Numbered from the stretch's first letter, positions 1-8,517 are shown. The stretch: DNA of 34,034 nt from Bacillota bacterium (GCA_023415915.1 JAEZIZ010000044.1:1-34034); one strand, 5' to 3'. A program made the numbers and translations. Notes: generated by a model from the letters alone, not told the origin.

Positions 1-59
1 AATCTTTCACTTGTTTGAACTGTGTTCTCCTTATTATATTTTTATATTTCTGCTTATAA

Positions 60-88
60 TAAAAAACCAGCACATGAATATGTGCTGG
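60..88 (-). terminator. Rho-independent terminator at the left edge
   Basis: On the minus strand a perfect 9-bp stem (CCAGCACAT with ATGTGCTGG, 4-nt loop, 67-88) is followed directly by six Ts. It lies about 440 bases downstream of the last gene of block 1, so it could end that operon. It could instead end a separate small RNA, because more hairpins lie just upstream (90-254). Confidence 0.75.
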
Positions 89-89
89 G

Positions 90-254
90 GAAGCAAAGAA
101 AGCCTTTGCTTCAAGCAATTGTCTCCCCGCAAAACCTGAAGCTTTGAGGGGAAGAGGAGGAGCAACCGGGGCCTACGTGCGGCTTGGACGGGGTGGAAGG
201 GAGCGGGTGGAGTTTTGCAATAATGCAAAACGGAGCAATACGAACTTTGCTCCG
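90..254 (-). ncRNA. Candidate structured RNA or hairpin-rich repeat, family unknown
   Basis: Three further perfect inverted repeats lie close together: 90-112 (9-bp arms, loop of 5), 212-231 (GTTTTGCA with TGCAAAAC, loop of 4) and 231-254 (CGGAGCAA with TTGCTCCG, loop of 8). The terminator at 60-88 follows on the minus strand. The stretch from 120 to 210 is strongly purine/pyrimidine-skewed and richer in G+C than its surroundings. Open frames here are short and show no protein family that I recognise. A structured RNA read leftward and ending at the terminator would explain the arrangement, but a palindromic repeat element would too. I recognise no known RNA class. Confidence 0.35.
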
Positions 255-380
255 ACGCAATCTGGGTGTTGGTAAAGGAACATTGACAATAGAACGATTT
301 TGTAACGTTTTCCAACGATCAATAGTGGCATGTAACAAAATTAAATCTATGCAGGCAACACATTTGTTTAATTAAAATAA

Positions 381-529
381 TCTTATAACTTTAAGCGACC
401 ATTAACAGAATGTCTATATTATTGTGAACAGTATGATTCGCCTTCAAAAGCTTCAGCCATACGAACTGCTTATAATAATCTGATCTGCGGAGAATACATA
501 AATTTTCGTCACTACCCATAAACACGTTA
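381..529. other. Gap left of block 1 with a possible short coding relic
   Basis: Between the hairpin region and the first aldolase gene I see no complete gene. On the plus strand, 381-521 is open for 46 codons without a start codon and ends in TAA. Its predicted peptide looks protein-like but I do not recognise it. It may be the tail of a decayed gene. Confidence 0.25.
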
Positions 530-1288
530 TTATATATTTTTTATTGTCTCTCGAACAATCTGTTCAACGAGATTCCTGATTCCTTGCGCTTCGCAGTCAT
601 CGAAAGCCTTGCCACCGCAATATCCGTCGCCTAAATAACCCCAGTCGAGTTTGCCAAACTTCTCTCTTTTCACCTGCATCAGTTCGGATACCTGCTGCGG
701 GTTGAGCCCCACTTCTCCGCCCAACAGTCGCGCATAAAGCGTAATGCCCGCGGAGTGCTCAAGCGTCTCCATCTTGTAATACGCGTCGAAGACATCTTTA
801 CCTACGGTCAGCGCACCATGGTTTGCCAGCAGTACCGCGTCTGCTGTTTTAATGATCTCTGAGATCGAGTTGGGCACCTGTTCGGTGGTGGGGGTGGCAT
901 AGTCCGCCAGCGCAACGCTGCCAATGGAAAATATCACTTCGGGTAGCGTAATCTTCTCACAGATCTGCCTGGCCACGGCGAAGGCAGTCGCTTTCTGCGG
1001 GTGAGCATGGCAAACCGCAAACACATCCGGTCGGTTTTTATATACAGCAAGGTGCATTTTCATCTCGGACGAAGGCTTTTTCTCCCCCGAAATGATGTTT
1101 CCCTTAAGATCAACCTTGATTAGGTCTTCCGCCCGCATGTATCCTTTGGATACGCCGGTCGGCGTAATGATGATTTCGTCGTCAGAAACCTTAACACTGA
1201 TATTGCCGTCGTTGGACGCGACAAACTCCCGATTATACATCCTTCTGCCGACCTCGAGGATATCCTGCTTCACCATATATTCATTCAT
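530..1288 (-). CDS. Class II (zinc) aldolase, L-fuculose-phosphate aldolase-like
   Basis: This is a 252-aa cytosolic member of the class II aldolase/adducin family, which cleaves sugar phosphates to DHAP, or to pyruvate, plus an aldehyde. The family signature is intact: SNDGNIS at 25-31, TPTGVSKG at 42-49, the catalytic Glu75 in SSE, and zinc ligands His94 and His96 (HAH) and His157 (NHG). It is longer than FucA (about 215 aa) because of a C-terminal extension of roughly 40 residues. The start is set by AGGGAG five bases upstream of the ATG. It is the last gene of block 1, 23 bp after a second class II aldolase. Its exact substrate cannot be read from the sequence; the context suggests a dehydrated sugar acid or sugar phosphate. 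Confidence 0.85.
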   Translation of the reverse strand: MNEYMVKQDILEVGRRMYNREFVASNDGNISVKVSDDEIIITPTGVSKGYMRAEDLIKVDLKGNIISGEKKPSSEMKMHLAVYKNRPDVFAVCHAHPQKATAFAVARQICEKITLPEVIFSIGSVALADYATPTTEQVPNSISEIIKTADAVLLANHGALTVGKDVFDAYYKMETLEHSAGITLYARLLGGEVGLNPQQVSELMQVKREKFGKLDWGYLGDGYCGGKAFDDCEAQGIRNLVEQIVRETIKNI

Positions 1289-1311
1289 ATTGTCTCCCTA
1301 CGCAGCAACGC

Positions 1312-1968
1312 TCACGTATTCTCTTTGCCGTATCTATACAGATACCGGTATCTTTCAGATTTCACAAACCTGCTTTCGATCTCCGCTGGGGAAAGGTCTT
1401 TCTTAAGTGTCAGAAAGATCAGACATGCTTTTTCCACGACCCGGCTCACAAGCAGTGCTTCATTCAGATCTCTTCCGCAGCAGACTGGCCCGTGATTTTT
1501 CAGCAGCATCGCGTTTTTATCCGCTATCGTACCTGCCGCTTCCAGTCCAAGCTCATGGTGCTGTTCCGCAGGAACGTACCGTTTGGTGACAGGGATCTCC
1601 CCCCCAAGAAGCTGGCTCATTTCCTCCATCAAGGGCGGCACCCTGTCGAAATTCGCACAGGCCGCCGCTGTGGCATATAAAGAATGGCAGTGGATGATAC
1701 CTTTAATATCGTCCCGCTGCCGGTATATCAGCCGGTGCACTTCCTTTTCGGAGGTAGCTTTCCGACTCCCCTGTACTTTTTCGCCGTCCATGTCGATGAC
1801 GACCATATCCTCCGGACTCATGGCGCTATAGCTAACCCGGCTGGGAGTCAGCAGTATATGGTCGCCGATGCGTACGCTGATGTTTCCCCATGTCCCGAGG
1901 AAGTAGCCCATGTTCTCCAATGCAAGACAGGTATCTATGATGAGCCTTCGCTCTTCCATGTACTCCAT
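1312..1968 (-). CDS. Class II aldolase/epimerase family protein
   Basis: This 218-aa protein is the usual length for fuculose- or rhamnulose-phosphate aldolases and ribulose-5-phosphate 4-epimerases. Conserved features are GTWGNISVR (25-33), TPSRVSY, TSE with the likely catalytic Glu74, the zinc ligands His93 and His95 (HCH) and His159 (NHG). It shares only the family core with the neighbouring aldolase, so the two are old paralogues and not a recent duplication. It begins 5 bp after the PfkB-family gene, with its ribosome binding site (AGAGGT) inside that gene, so the two are translationally close. It could be an aldolase or a 4-epimerase. An epimerase would be notable because araD in block 2 is broken. 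Confidence 0.8.
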   Translation of the reverse strand: MEYMEERRLIIDTCLALENMGYFLGTWGNISVRIGDHILLTPSRVSYSAMSPEDMVVIDMDGEKVQGSRKATSEKEVHRLIYRQRDDIKGIIHCHSLYATAAACANFDRVPPLMEEMSQLLGGEIPVTKRYVPAEQHHELGLEAAGTIADKNAMLLKNHGPVCCGRDLNEALLVSRVVEKACLIFLTLKKDLSPAEIESRFVKSERYRYLYRYGKENT

Positions 1969-1973
1969 CGGTT

Positions 1974-2993
1974 TTACCTCTGTACTCTGCCCGAGGCGTC
2001 TCCGCCTGCCAACTCCCAGACTTCCTTCAGTGTGACCAGATTGAAACCGCCATAAATGGTGTGCTTGAGAGCTGATGCCGCGCCCGCGAACTCAGCTGTC
2101 GTGCTCAGGGGCAACCCGTTTGCGAGGCCGTATATAAAGCCGGCGGCAAAGGAAGCACCGCCGCCGCCGCGATCCACCAGGCGTACGTCATAGTGCCTGG
2201 AGCGGCAGAATTCCTTTCCGTCGTAGCAGAGCACAGACCAGCCGTTGTCCGATGCTGAGTAGCTTTCGCGCAGCGTGCAGCCAATGTATTTGAAGCCGTA
2301 CAGCTCGCGCATTCGCTCAAAAACCTTTTTATACCCTTCTATATTCAACTCACTTTTGAATACGTCCGTACCTTCAGGTTTCAGGCCCAAACAAAGCTCC
2401 GCATCCTCCTCGTTGCCAATACATACGTCCACATGCTTCATGATGTCCGTCATGAATGCCTGCGCCTTTTGCGGACTCCAAAGCTTGCGTCTGTAGTTGA
2501 GATCGCAGCTTATGGTCACATTATGACTTTTTGCCGCCGCCACGGCGAGACGGGTCAACTGAGCGGTATTGTCCGATATTGCCGGTGTTATCCCCGCAAA
2601 GTGAAACCAGTCCGCGCCCTCGAATATAGCGTCAAAGTTGAAATCCTCGGGCGATGCGCAAGCAAAGGCAGAACCCGCGCGGTCGTACACCACTCTGGGC
2701 GGGCGCATCGCTACGCCCGTCTCGTAAAAGTTCACGCCCAGCCTTCCCTCGCCGCGCGCCGCATGCGAACAATCCACACCTTCCGCGCGTATGCGTTTAA
2801 GGCAGGCGTCCCCCAAGGCGTTATTTGGAAGCTTGGTCACATAGGACACATCCATTCCAAACCTTGCCAGCGAGGTGGCCACGATACACTCGTCGCCATC
2901 ATATATCGCATCAAAATGATCCGTCTGCTCTATCCTCAGAAAGCCCGGCGTCATGAGACGGAGCATGATCTCTCCCATTGTAACGATTTTCAC
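1974..2993 (-). CDS. PfkB-family 2-keto-3-deoxygluconate kinase homologue with degenerate active site
   Basis: This 339-aa protein has the overall sequence of the KdgK branch of the PfkB sugar kinases, which phosphorylate 2-keto-3-deoxy sugar acids with ATP. Conserved blocks remain: SLARFGMDV (41-49), VVYDRAGSAF (101-110), CDLNYRRKLW (163-172), GNEEDAE (193-199) and TLRESYSASDNGW (240-252). The defining motifs are altered. The anion-hole motif, normally DRVGGGDSF, reads DRGGGGASF, so the catalytic Asp is Ala280. The N-terminal sugar-binding motif, normally YGGDExNVA, reads YDGDECIVA, losing a Gly and the Asn. The frame is intact. The start is a GTG behind a run of six Gs, 3 bp after the preceding gene. 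It is either an inactive kinase or a protein with a changed role. Confidence 0.8.
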   Translation of the reverse strand: MKIVTMGEIMLRLMTPGFLRIEQTDHFDAIYDGDECIVATSLARFGMDVSYVTKLPNNALGDACLKRIRAEGVDCSHAARGEGRLGVNFYETGVAMRPPRVVYDRAGSAFACASPEDFNFDAIFEGADWFHFAGITPAISDNTAQLTRLAVAAAKSHNVTISCDLNYRRKLWSPQKAQAFMTDIMKHVDVCIGNEEDAELCLGLKPEGTDVFKSELNIEGYKKVFERMRELYGFKYIGCTLRESYSASDNGWSVLCYDGKEFCRSRHYDVRLVDRGGGGASFAAGFIYGLANGLPLSTTAEFAGAASALKHTIYGGFNLVTLKEVWELAGGDASGRVQR

Positions 2994-2996
2994 ACC

Positions 2997-3446
2997 CTAT
3001 GCCCCCCTTCTTACCTTGATAATGATCTTCTCTATCGGTTCGCTCTTGCCGCAGATCACGCAGGGCATATGAATGTCGTCGTGGAACAGTATCATGAACT
3101 GTTGTGAACGGATGGGAATAAGCTCCCCTTCGCCCCGCATGATATATTGATCCTTGCTTTCGATATACTCCTGCTCCTTCATATCCGAAATAGGCGCCCA
3201 GCCTATACATTCCCTGCCGCTGACGACATACTGTATGTCGATATAATCCCTATGCCCCTCATATTTGCAGCTTTCAACGGGCTTGGAGTTATAACGCTTT
3301 ACCAGAGCGTAAACGTCGTCGCAGATCTCATATCTGTCCTCAGTAAGCCCGCCTTTCCTGTTTTCATATAAAAAACGCATTGCTGTCTTGAACGCAGGGC
3401 TGATCCCTTCGTATTTTGCAGCGTTTTCAATTGAATCCAATATCAT
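2997..3446 (-). CDS. YhcH/YjgK/YiaL family protein (DUF386)
   Basis: This 149-aa protein has the full length of the YhcH/YjgK/YiaL family, small cupin-like beta-barrel proteins that recur in sialic acid, diketogulonate and other sugar-acid operons. Recognisable motifs are KYEGHRDYIDIQYVVSG near residues 61-77, and HDDIHMP near the C-terminus, where the family usually has PHDAHMP. The biochemical role is not settled for the family; a metal-dependent sugar isomerase or anomerase role has been proposed. A strong GGGGAGG site precedes the ATG. It lies between the dehydratase and the PfkB gene, which supports a part in handling an acyclic or cyclic keto sugar acid. Confidence 0.85.
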   Translation of the reverse strand: MILDSIENAAKYEGISPAFKTAMRFLYENRKGGLTEDRYEICDDVYALVKRYNSKPVESCKYEGHRDYIDIQYVVSGRECIGWAPISDMKEQEYIESKDQYIMRGEGELIPIRSQQFMILFHDDIHMPCVICGKSEPIEKIIIKVRRGA

Positions 3447-3501
3447 GATGTACCTCCCCTGATATATACCCCTAAAAGCTTCGCGTTTCGAAGGCCCAAA
3501 A

Positions 3502-4632
3502 TCAAAACTCCGTCGGATAAAGCGTCTGAACCATGGAAATGTTACGGAACGGATGGGCCAACGCTACTTCTTCGTTGAAGTCGATGCCCAAACCCGGCCT
3601 GTCGTTGATATACATATACCCGTTCACCGGCTTATACAGATAGTCGAAAAGGCTTTTTTTAAGCATCTTGTCATCCACGCTATATTCGAGTATTATCGCG
3701 TTTGGTATGGCACACGCGAGATGTAGCGATGCAGCAGTGCCTATCTGCCCGTGAATGTTGTGAGGAGCGAGCGGCACCTGATTGGCTTCGCAAAGCGCCG
3801 CGATTTTCTTGCCCTCGGTGATACCGCCGCATATGCGAAGATCCGGCTGCGCAATGTCGATCGCGCCCGCTTCAAGCGCTGCGCGGAAGTCTGACTTCGT
3901 GCACCACCTTTCGCCGGAGGCTATAGGGATCGGAGAGCGAGCGCGGACATGCGCACAGGCTTCAAAGTTTTCAGGTAACGTGGGTTCCTCAAAGAAATAA
4001 GGCTTATATGGCGCAAGCTCGTTGGCTATCTGAAGAGCAGTATATGGGTTGAACCTGCCATGCCCCTCTATGAGAAGGTCCACATCCCAGCCTACCGCTT
4101 CCCTTAGCGCTTTGACCTGCTCCACCACCCCGCGCATCGTCGCAGAGTCTATCACATTTTCAGCCTTGTAAAAGGGGTCCCATTTCATCGCAGTATACCC
4201 CTGCTTTACGGTCTTCTCTGCGAGCCTGGCAAGCTTGTCCGGCGTATCTCCCCCAAAGAACCAGCGGTTGGCATATACGCGCAGCTTTTCACGGAACTTA
4301 CCGCCCAGCAGCTGATATACCGGAACGCCGAATGCTTTGCCCTTAATATCCCAAAGCGCCATATCTAGGGCTGAAAGCGCGCTTGTCAATACACAGCATG
4401 CGCCCCAGTATTCGTCTCTGAAAGAAAGATAAAACAACCGCTCGGTATCCAGCGGATCACAGCCCACAACACTCTTTTTCAGTTCGAGCACGGCCGTAGC
4501 GACCGTCTGTTCCCGTGTCTCAAGCGAACATTCACCAACACCGGTAATGCCCTCGTCGGTATAGACTTTAATATACACCCAATTGTCATTATTCGCGGTC
4601 ACAATAAAGGGCTTTATATCTGTAATCTTCAC
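3502..4632 (-). CDS. Sugar-acid dehydratase, mandelate racemase/enolase superfamily (galactonate dehydratase-like)
   Basis: This 376-aa enzyme should abstract a proton alpha to a carboxylate and dehydrate an aldonate or uronate derivative to a 2-keto-3-deoxy acid. Metal ligands are Glu189 (IEGHGRF), Glu215 (FFEEPTLPEN) and Glu241 (IASGERW), spaced 26 and 26 residues. His191 and His291 (APHNIHG) are the candidate catalytic pair. This spacing is what I recall for D-galactonate and D-mannonate dehydratases, except that the first ligand is Glu where DgoD has Asp. The start is a GTG with AGGAGG 11 bases upstream, a rather long spacer. It sits between the GntR regulator and the YhcH-family gene. 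The substrate, whether galactonate, gluconate or another sugar acid, is not decided by sequence alone. Confidence 0.85.
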   Translation of the reverse strand: MKITDIKPFIVTANNDNWVYIKVYTDEGITGVGECSLETREQTVATAVLELKKSVVGCDPLDTERLFYLSFRDEYWGACCVLTSALSALDMALWDIKGKAFGVPVYQLLGGKFREKLRVYANRWFFGGDTPDKLARLAEKTVKQGYTAMKWDPFYKAENVIDSATMRGVVEQVKALREAVGWDVDLLIEGHGRFNPYTALQIANELAPYKPYFFEEPTLPENFEACAHVRARSPIPIASGERWCTKSDFRAALEAGAIDIAQPDLRICGGITEGKKIAALCEANQVPLAPHNIHGQIGTAASLHLACAIPNAIILEYSVDDKMLKKSLFDYLYKPVNGYMYINDRPGLGIDFNEEVALAHPFRNISMVQTLYPTEF

Positions 4633-4664
4633 TTAGTACAATTCCTCCTTTTGCTTAAGCTTTT

Positions 4665-5351
4665 TTACATCAAGTCGTTCAGGAAGCGTTTGAGGTGGTT
4701 TACCATTGCCTGTTGCGCAGCGGCCCTGTCATGAGCCTCAATGGCTGAAACGATCATCTTATGGTCCTCAAGGCCTCTTGCTCTGGCTCCCTGTGTGGGA
4801 GGCTGCGCATCCCGAATTTCGCTGACGATATTGATCAGGGGCTGCAGTATCACCGGGTAAAGTGAATTGCCCGTCATGATAGCTAATTGGTGATGAAATT
4901 CGGAGTCGTACTCCGACCAAAGCGCTTCGTCCTTATAGTCGCGCTCCATTCTGGCAACAAGCTCCTTTAGCTGCGCGATCTCCTCGTCCGAGGCCCGTTT
5001 CGCCGCCTGACCGCACGCCTGCACCTCCAGAGCAAGGCGGATCTCGTATACCTCTCTCGGCGAAGCGGTACCGGTTTTCACGAGTCTGTCGACCACCTTG
5101 CCCAACGTTCCCGAGCCAACCTGCGCCACATATACGCCGCTTCCATTCTTCACCTCTATAAGGCCTCGTTCCTTTAGCGTGGCGAGCGCTTCCCGGAGAA
5201 CATTACGGCTCGCACCGAATTGTTCGGCAAGCTCAATCTCTCCGGGCAACTTGTCGCCCACCTTCAGGTTCTGCTGAAGTATAAGTGTCTCAATATGCTC
5301 GGCGATTTGGCTGGAAAGATTGTTTTTGGGTATTGGCGTATACATTTTCAT
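4665..5351 (-). CDS. GntR-family transcriptional regulator, FadR subfamily with FCD domain
   Basis: This is a 228-aa regulator. The N-terminal winged helix (about residues 8-75) has the GntR pattern with GDKLPGEIELAEQFGASRNVLREAL. The C-terminal FCD ligand domain carries the metal-binding set Asp149, His153, His197 and His219, typical of FCD proteins that sense carboxylates. An upstream in-frame ATG at 5399 has no ribosome binding site, whereas AGAGGGG lies just before the ATG at 5351, so the shorter form is chosen. It is encoded inside the operon it presumably controls, with an 81-bp gap upstream. The best candidate operator is the CTGTA-type dyad at 12722-12740. The inducer is probably the transported sugar acid or its keto product. 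Confidence 0.88.
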   Translation of the reverse strand: MKMYTPIPKNNLSSQIAEHIETLILQQNLKVGDKLPGEIELAEQFGASRNVLREALATLKERGLIEVKNGSGVYVAQVGSGTLGKVVDRLVKTGTASPREVYEIRLALEVQACGQAAKRASDEEIAQLKELVARMERDYKDEALWSEYDSEFHHQLAIMTGNSLYPVILQPLINIVSEIRDAQPPTQGARARGLEDHKMIVSAIEAHDRAAAQQAMVNHLKRFLNDLM

Positions 5352-5432
5352 AGTTACCCCTCTTTCAATTAAATTACATTTAAAATAGCATATTTCCAAA
5401 TTAGAAGCAAACCGACATGCATTCTGTGCATA

Positions 5433-6530
5433 TCATCTTGTCTGCATGCCGAATTCACTGAGTTCAACTCTTCTTCTCTCCTGTACCGACCGGTGTGTCG
5501 CTTCCACCAGTTCATACGCCTTAAGGCCATCCCAGCCTGTGACCAGGGGTTGAGCGTCCCCGCGTATACATTCGAGAAAGTTTTCGATCATGCCCATGAA
5601 GCCCCCGAATTCCTCGTCAAATATGAGGGTATTGGGGAATACCGGTTGATATACCTTCGCAGGCCCCTGCTCGCTGTCATGTATCGTCAGCCGCTCCTGA
5701 TCCTCTATCGCCAGCCAGTGCTTCTTCCCGTATATCTCTACCCGCTCCCAGGGATGCAGGCTGAGCGCGGTTGAGGCTGTATATATCTGGCCCACAGCTC
5801 CGTTTTCAAACTCTAAATTGACGCAGCAATTATCAAACAGATAGCCGGTCCTGTTAAAATCGTAGTGGTGCGTGGCAATGGCGGAAAGCGCCTTCACGTC
5901 TCCCATAAAGTAGCGTGCGAGATCAAACATATGCACCGTGCCGCCCTCGAGCAGATCCACATAGTCATAGCCCAGATTGAATCGGCCGATGAACATTGCC
6001 GGTTTTTCGATCCCATGCTTCTTCGCGCGCAGATACGGCGGCGAATACCGTTTGTTTGCCACCGTCATCAGTGTAAGGCCCGCTCTGTCAGCAAATTCGC
6101 ACATCTCATATGCCTGCTTTAAATCCCTTGTGATTGGTTTCTCTACCAGCACATGTATACCCCGCTGCAGGCATTCAAGTGTGTGCTCGCAGTGTACACT
6201 ATCGGCTGACGTCACGATTACCCCGTCCGGGCGCACGTTTTGCAGCATTTCGCGGTAATCTGCGTACCATTTGCAGCCGTACATCTCCTCGGCATGCCTG
6301 CCGTAAACCTCCCGCCGGCAGCATACCGCCGCGAGCTCCACCGGCTCCCAGATGGTCTTCAGGCGCATGATCGCCGGTATATGTTTTGACATTGACACAC
6401 CGCCATAGCCTATAATGGCAAGGCGCACACGCTTTTTTGCAGCTCGCTCCGCGTCGTATGCCACACCGTATACATCCGCATTGTCAAACATTTTTTTAAT
6501 CGGGCTGTGTCCGTAGGTATCTTCCAACAT
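5433..6530 (-). CDS. Gfo/Idh/MocA family NAD(P)-dependent oxidoreductase
   Basis: This is a 365-aa sugar or polyol dehydrogenase. The Rossmann nucleotide motif GYGGVS is at 41-46, after an unusually long N-terminal extension of about 34 residues. The catalytic lysine is Lys131 in EKPIT, and the C-terminal domain has GGTVHMFDLARYFMG, with His200 and Asp203 in the position of the usual catalytic histidine region. AGGAGG lies five bases before the ATG. In this operon it may oxidise the imported sugar to a lactone or keto sugar, giving the substrate for the hydrolase and dehydratase. The family is too diverse to name the substrate. Confidence 0.85.
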   Translation of the reverse strand: MLEDTYGHSPIKKMFDNADVYGVAYDAERAAKKRVRLAIIGYGGVSMSKHIPAIMRLKTIWEPVELAAVCCRREVYGRHAEEMYGCKWYADYREMLQNVRPDGVIVTSADSVHCEHTLECLQRGIHVLVEKPITRDLKQAYEMCEFADRAGLTLMTVANKRYSPPYLRAKKHGIEKPAMFIGRFNLGYDYVDLLEGGTVHMFDLARYFMGDVKALSAIATHHYDFNRTGYLFDNCCVNLEFENGAVGQIYTASTALSLHPWERVEIYGKKHWLAIEDQERLTIHDSEQGPAKVYQPVFPNTLIFDEEFGGFMGMIENFLECIRGDAQPLVTGWDGLKAYELVEATHRSVQERRRVELSEFGMQTR

Positions 6531-6540
6531 ACTGTCCTCC

Positions 6541-7524
6541 TCAACTCTGCTTTTTGAGATAAATGATACGGAAGCGGTTGGAGAGCATCTGTATCACCAG
6601 CGCCCCCAGTATAATCGAACCCTTTAACAAGTATTTTAGGTCGTCGGTGATACCCATCGTGGAAAGACCGTTCGAGAGTATGCAAATGAACAGCAAACCG
6701 GCCAGCGTCTTTCCGAAAGATCCTTCACCTCCCGACAATTTGTTCCCGCCTATCACCACCGCAACGATCGCGTTAAGCTCCATGCCGTCTCCAATTGTCA
6801 CCACAGCGCTGCCCAGACGCGCAAGATCCACCACGCTGGCTATGCCCGTAAGCAGCGAAGCAAACGTGAATATCTTCCACTTGACAAAGCGCGTGTTGAT
6901 ACCCGCGAGCTCGGTTGCCCTTTCATTTTCACCGAGCGCCTTTGTATACCTGCCAAACTTTGTTCGCGTCATCATAAACCAGCCCGCTGCCACGCACAGT
7001 ATCACGATCAGCAGCGATATGTTCACGAAGTTGAACGCAAACGTATTGTATATAGCCTTCAATACCGGCGAGGATACCACGATGGATTTTGCGTTCGTTA
7101 TCCCCAGCGCCAGCCCCCTCGCCCATATCATGCAAGAAAGCGTTATGATCACGGCATTGATTTTAAGATAGGCAATTAGAAAGCCGTTTATTGCGCCTAT
7201 GAGCGTTGCGGTCACAATACAGGCCGCTATACCCAGCCACATGTTGTCCGTAGCGCGGAAGATCACACCCATGATGGAAGCTGTCAATACAATGATTGCC
7301 CCCGATGAAAGGTCCATGTTGCCTGACATCACAACAAACGTCATACCTACAGCAACAATAATCAAGGCCGCATTGAACTGAAGCAGGTTGAACATGTTAT
7401 TCAGAGTCAAAAACTTAGCGTTATTGCTCAGAAAGAATATCACCAGACACACAGTCAGCACAAATACGGTTATGATATCAAGCCTGTATACGATCCCGTT
7501 CAGTACCTTTTTGCTCTTATTCAT
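6541..7524 (-). CDS. Ribose-type sugar ABC transporter permease (second)
   Basis: This is a 327-aa polytopic membrane protein of the RbsC-like family, with about eight to ten hydrophobic segments. The conserved block VVIGGNKLSGGEGSFGKTLAG near residues 260-280 is typical of the RbsC/AraH family, and GGx-like residues near MDLSSGAI in the first third are also characteristic. It pairs with the permease at 7537-8517, to which it is related but clearly divergent, so the transporter is probably a heterodimer. AAAGGAGGTG precedes the ATG. Its stop codon lies 10 bp before the oxidoreductase gene. Confidence 0.9.
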   Translation of the reverse strand: MNKSKKVLNGIVYRLDIITVFVLTVCLVIFFLSNNAKFLTLNNMFNLLQFNAALIIVAVGMTFVVMSGNMDLSSGAIIVLTASIMGVIFRATDNMWLGIAACIVTATLIGAINGFLIAYLKINAVIITLSCMIWARGLALGITNAKSIVVSSPVLKAIYNTFAFNFVNISLLIVILCVAAGWFMMTRTKFGRYTKALGENERATELAGINTRFVKWKIFTFASLLTGIASVVDLARLGSAVVTIGDGMELNAIVAVVIGGNKLSGGEGSFGKTLAGLLFICILSNGLSTMGITDDLKYLLKGSIILGALVIQMLSNRFRIIYLKKQS

Positions 7525-7536
7525 ACCGCACCTCCT

Positions 7537-8517
7537 TTATCCGATGTCCTGCTGCGTGACTCGGTTGAACAACGCCGCCAGCAGTATGAACCCGCCCATG
7601 ACGGCGTCCTGGAAATGCTCGTTCACTCCGAACAGCGTCATAAAATTGGCGATCATACCCACGATGAATGCGCCGATGAATGTCTTGAGCACGCTGCCCT
7701 CGCCGCCTTTGAGCGAACAGCCTCCCAGCACGACCGCGGCCACCGCGTCAAACTCCATACCATCGCCCACCGTGGTGTTGACCATTCCCAGGCGGCTGGC
7801 GATGATCACACCGGCGATTCCTGCACACAGACCCGATACCATATAGCACAGCGCTTTGACCCTTGATGGGTTAAGCCCGCAAAGCCAGGCCGCTTTTTCG
7901 TTGCCGCCCACTGCATATACCTTGCGTCCGTAATTGCTCTTATGCAACACAAAATATGCAATCGCATACAGCACCGCCATAATCGGGATCAATACTGGCA
8001 GACCGGCAATCGCGCCGGTATTAATATAGTTCACCGTGGGGTCCTTCACATATATCCATTGATTATAATTCGCTATGATCAGCAGAGCCACGCCGCGTAT
8101 CACGAGCTGAGAGCCCAGCGTCACGATGACGCAGTTGATATGAAGTCCTTCGATGATCAGCCCGTTCAGCATTCCCATCATCGTACAGAGCAATATCGCG
8201 ATGAGCATGGCGGGGAATGATGTCACGATGCCCCCTTCAAGCAACGCCGCAACCGTCACCGCACCCAGGAAAATGTTCGAACCTGCGGAAAGATCCATGC
8301 CGCCTATCAGGAATACAAAGGTCATGCCGATCGAAAGCACGGCAATATGCGATACCTGCTTGAATATATTGAATATGTTGTTGGCGGATCCGAATTTTGA
8401 CGACAGCAGTGAAAACGCACCGAACATGATCAAACAGACCAATAGTATGCCGAAGCGTTCCAGAAAGCCGCGCGTCATCTCCTTGCGCCTGATTCTTGTC
8501 TCAAAAGCGTTGCTCAT
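7537..8517 (-). CDS. Ribose-type sugar ABC transporter permease (first)
   Basis: This is a 326-aa integral membrane subunit of an RbsC-type importer. It has the family segments FLIGGMDLSAGSNI around residues 64-77 and VLGGCSLKGGEGSVLKTFIG near 263-282, between hydrophobic helices. Its ATG overlaps the stop codon of the ATPase gene (ATGA, 8514-8517), which indicates translational coupling and shared stoichiometry. The short cytoplasmic N-terminus is basic, fitting a start before the first helix. With the ATPase, binding protein and second permease it makes a complete importer for the substrate of block 1. Confidence 0.9.
   Translation of the reverse strand: MSNAFETRIRRKEMTRGFLERFGILLVCLIMFGAFSLLSSKFGSANNIFNIFKQVSHIAVLSIGMTFVFLIGGMDLSAGSNIFLGAVTVAALLEGGIVTSFPAMLIAILLCTMMGMLNGLIIEGLHINCVIVTLGSQLVIRGVALLIIANYNQWIYVKDPTVNYINTGAIAGLPVLIPIMAVLYAIAYFVLHKSNYGRKVYAVGGNEKAAWLCGLNPSRVKALCYMVSGLCAGIAGVIIASRLGMVNTTVGDGMEFDAVAAVVLGGCSLKGGEGSVLKTFIGAFIVGMIANFMTLFGVNEHFQDAVMGGFILLAALFNRVTQQDIG

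Noticed and set aside
60..254. A CRISPR array or a riboswitch
   Set aside because: The hairpins differ in sequence and spacing, so there are no repeats and spacers; no known riboswitch core was recognised, and the structure lies downstream of the genes.
2433..3107. A 224-codon plus-strand open frame across the PfkB and YhcH genes
   Set aside because: It is antisense to two well-supported genes, has no ribosome binding site or family motif, and reflects the codon bias of the minus-strand genes.
5352..5399. An upstream ATG extending the GntR regulator by 16 residues
   Set aside because: No ribosome binding site precedes it, while AGAGGGG precedes the ATG at 5351, and the extension lies outside the winged-helix domain.
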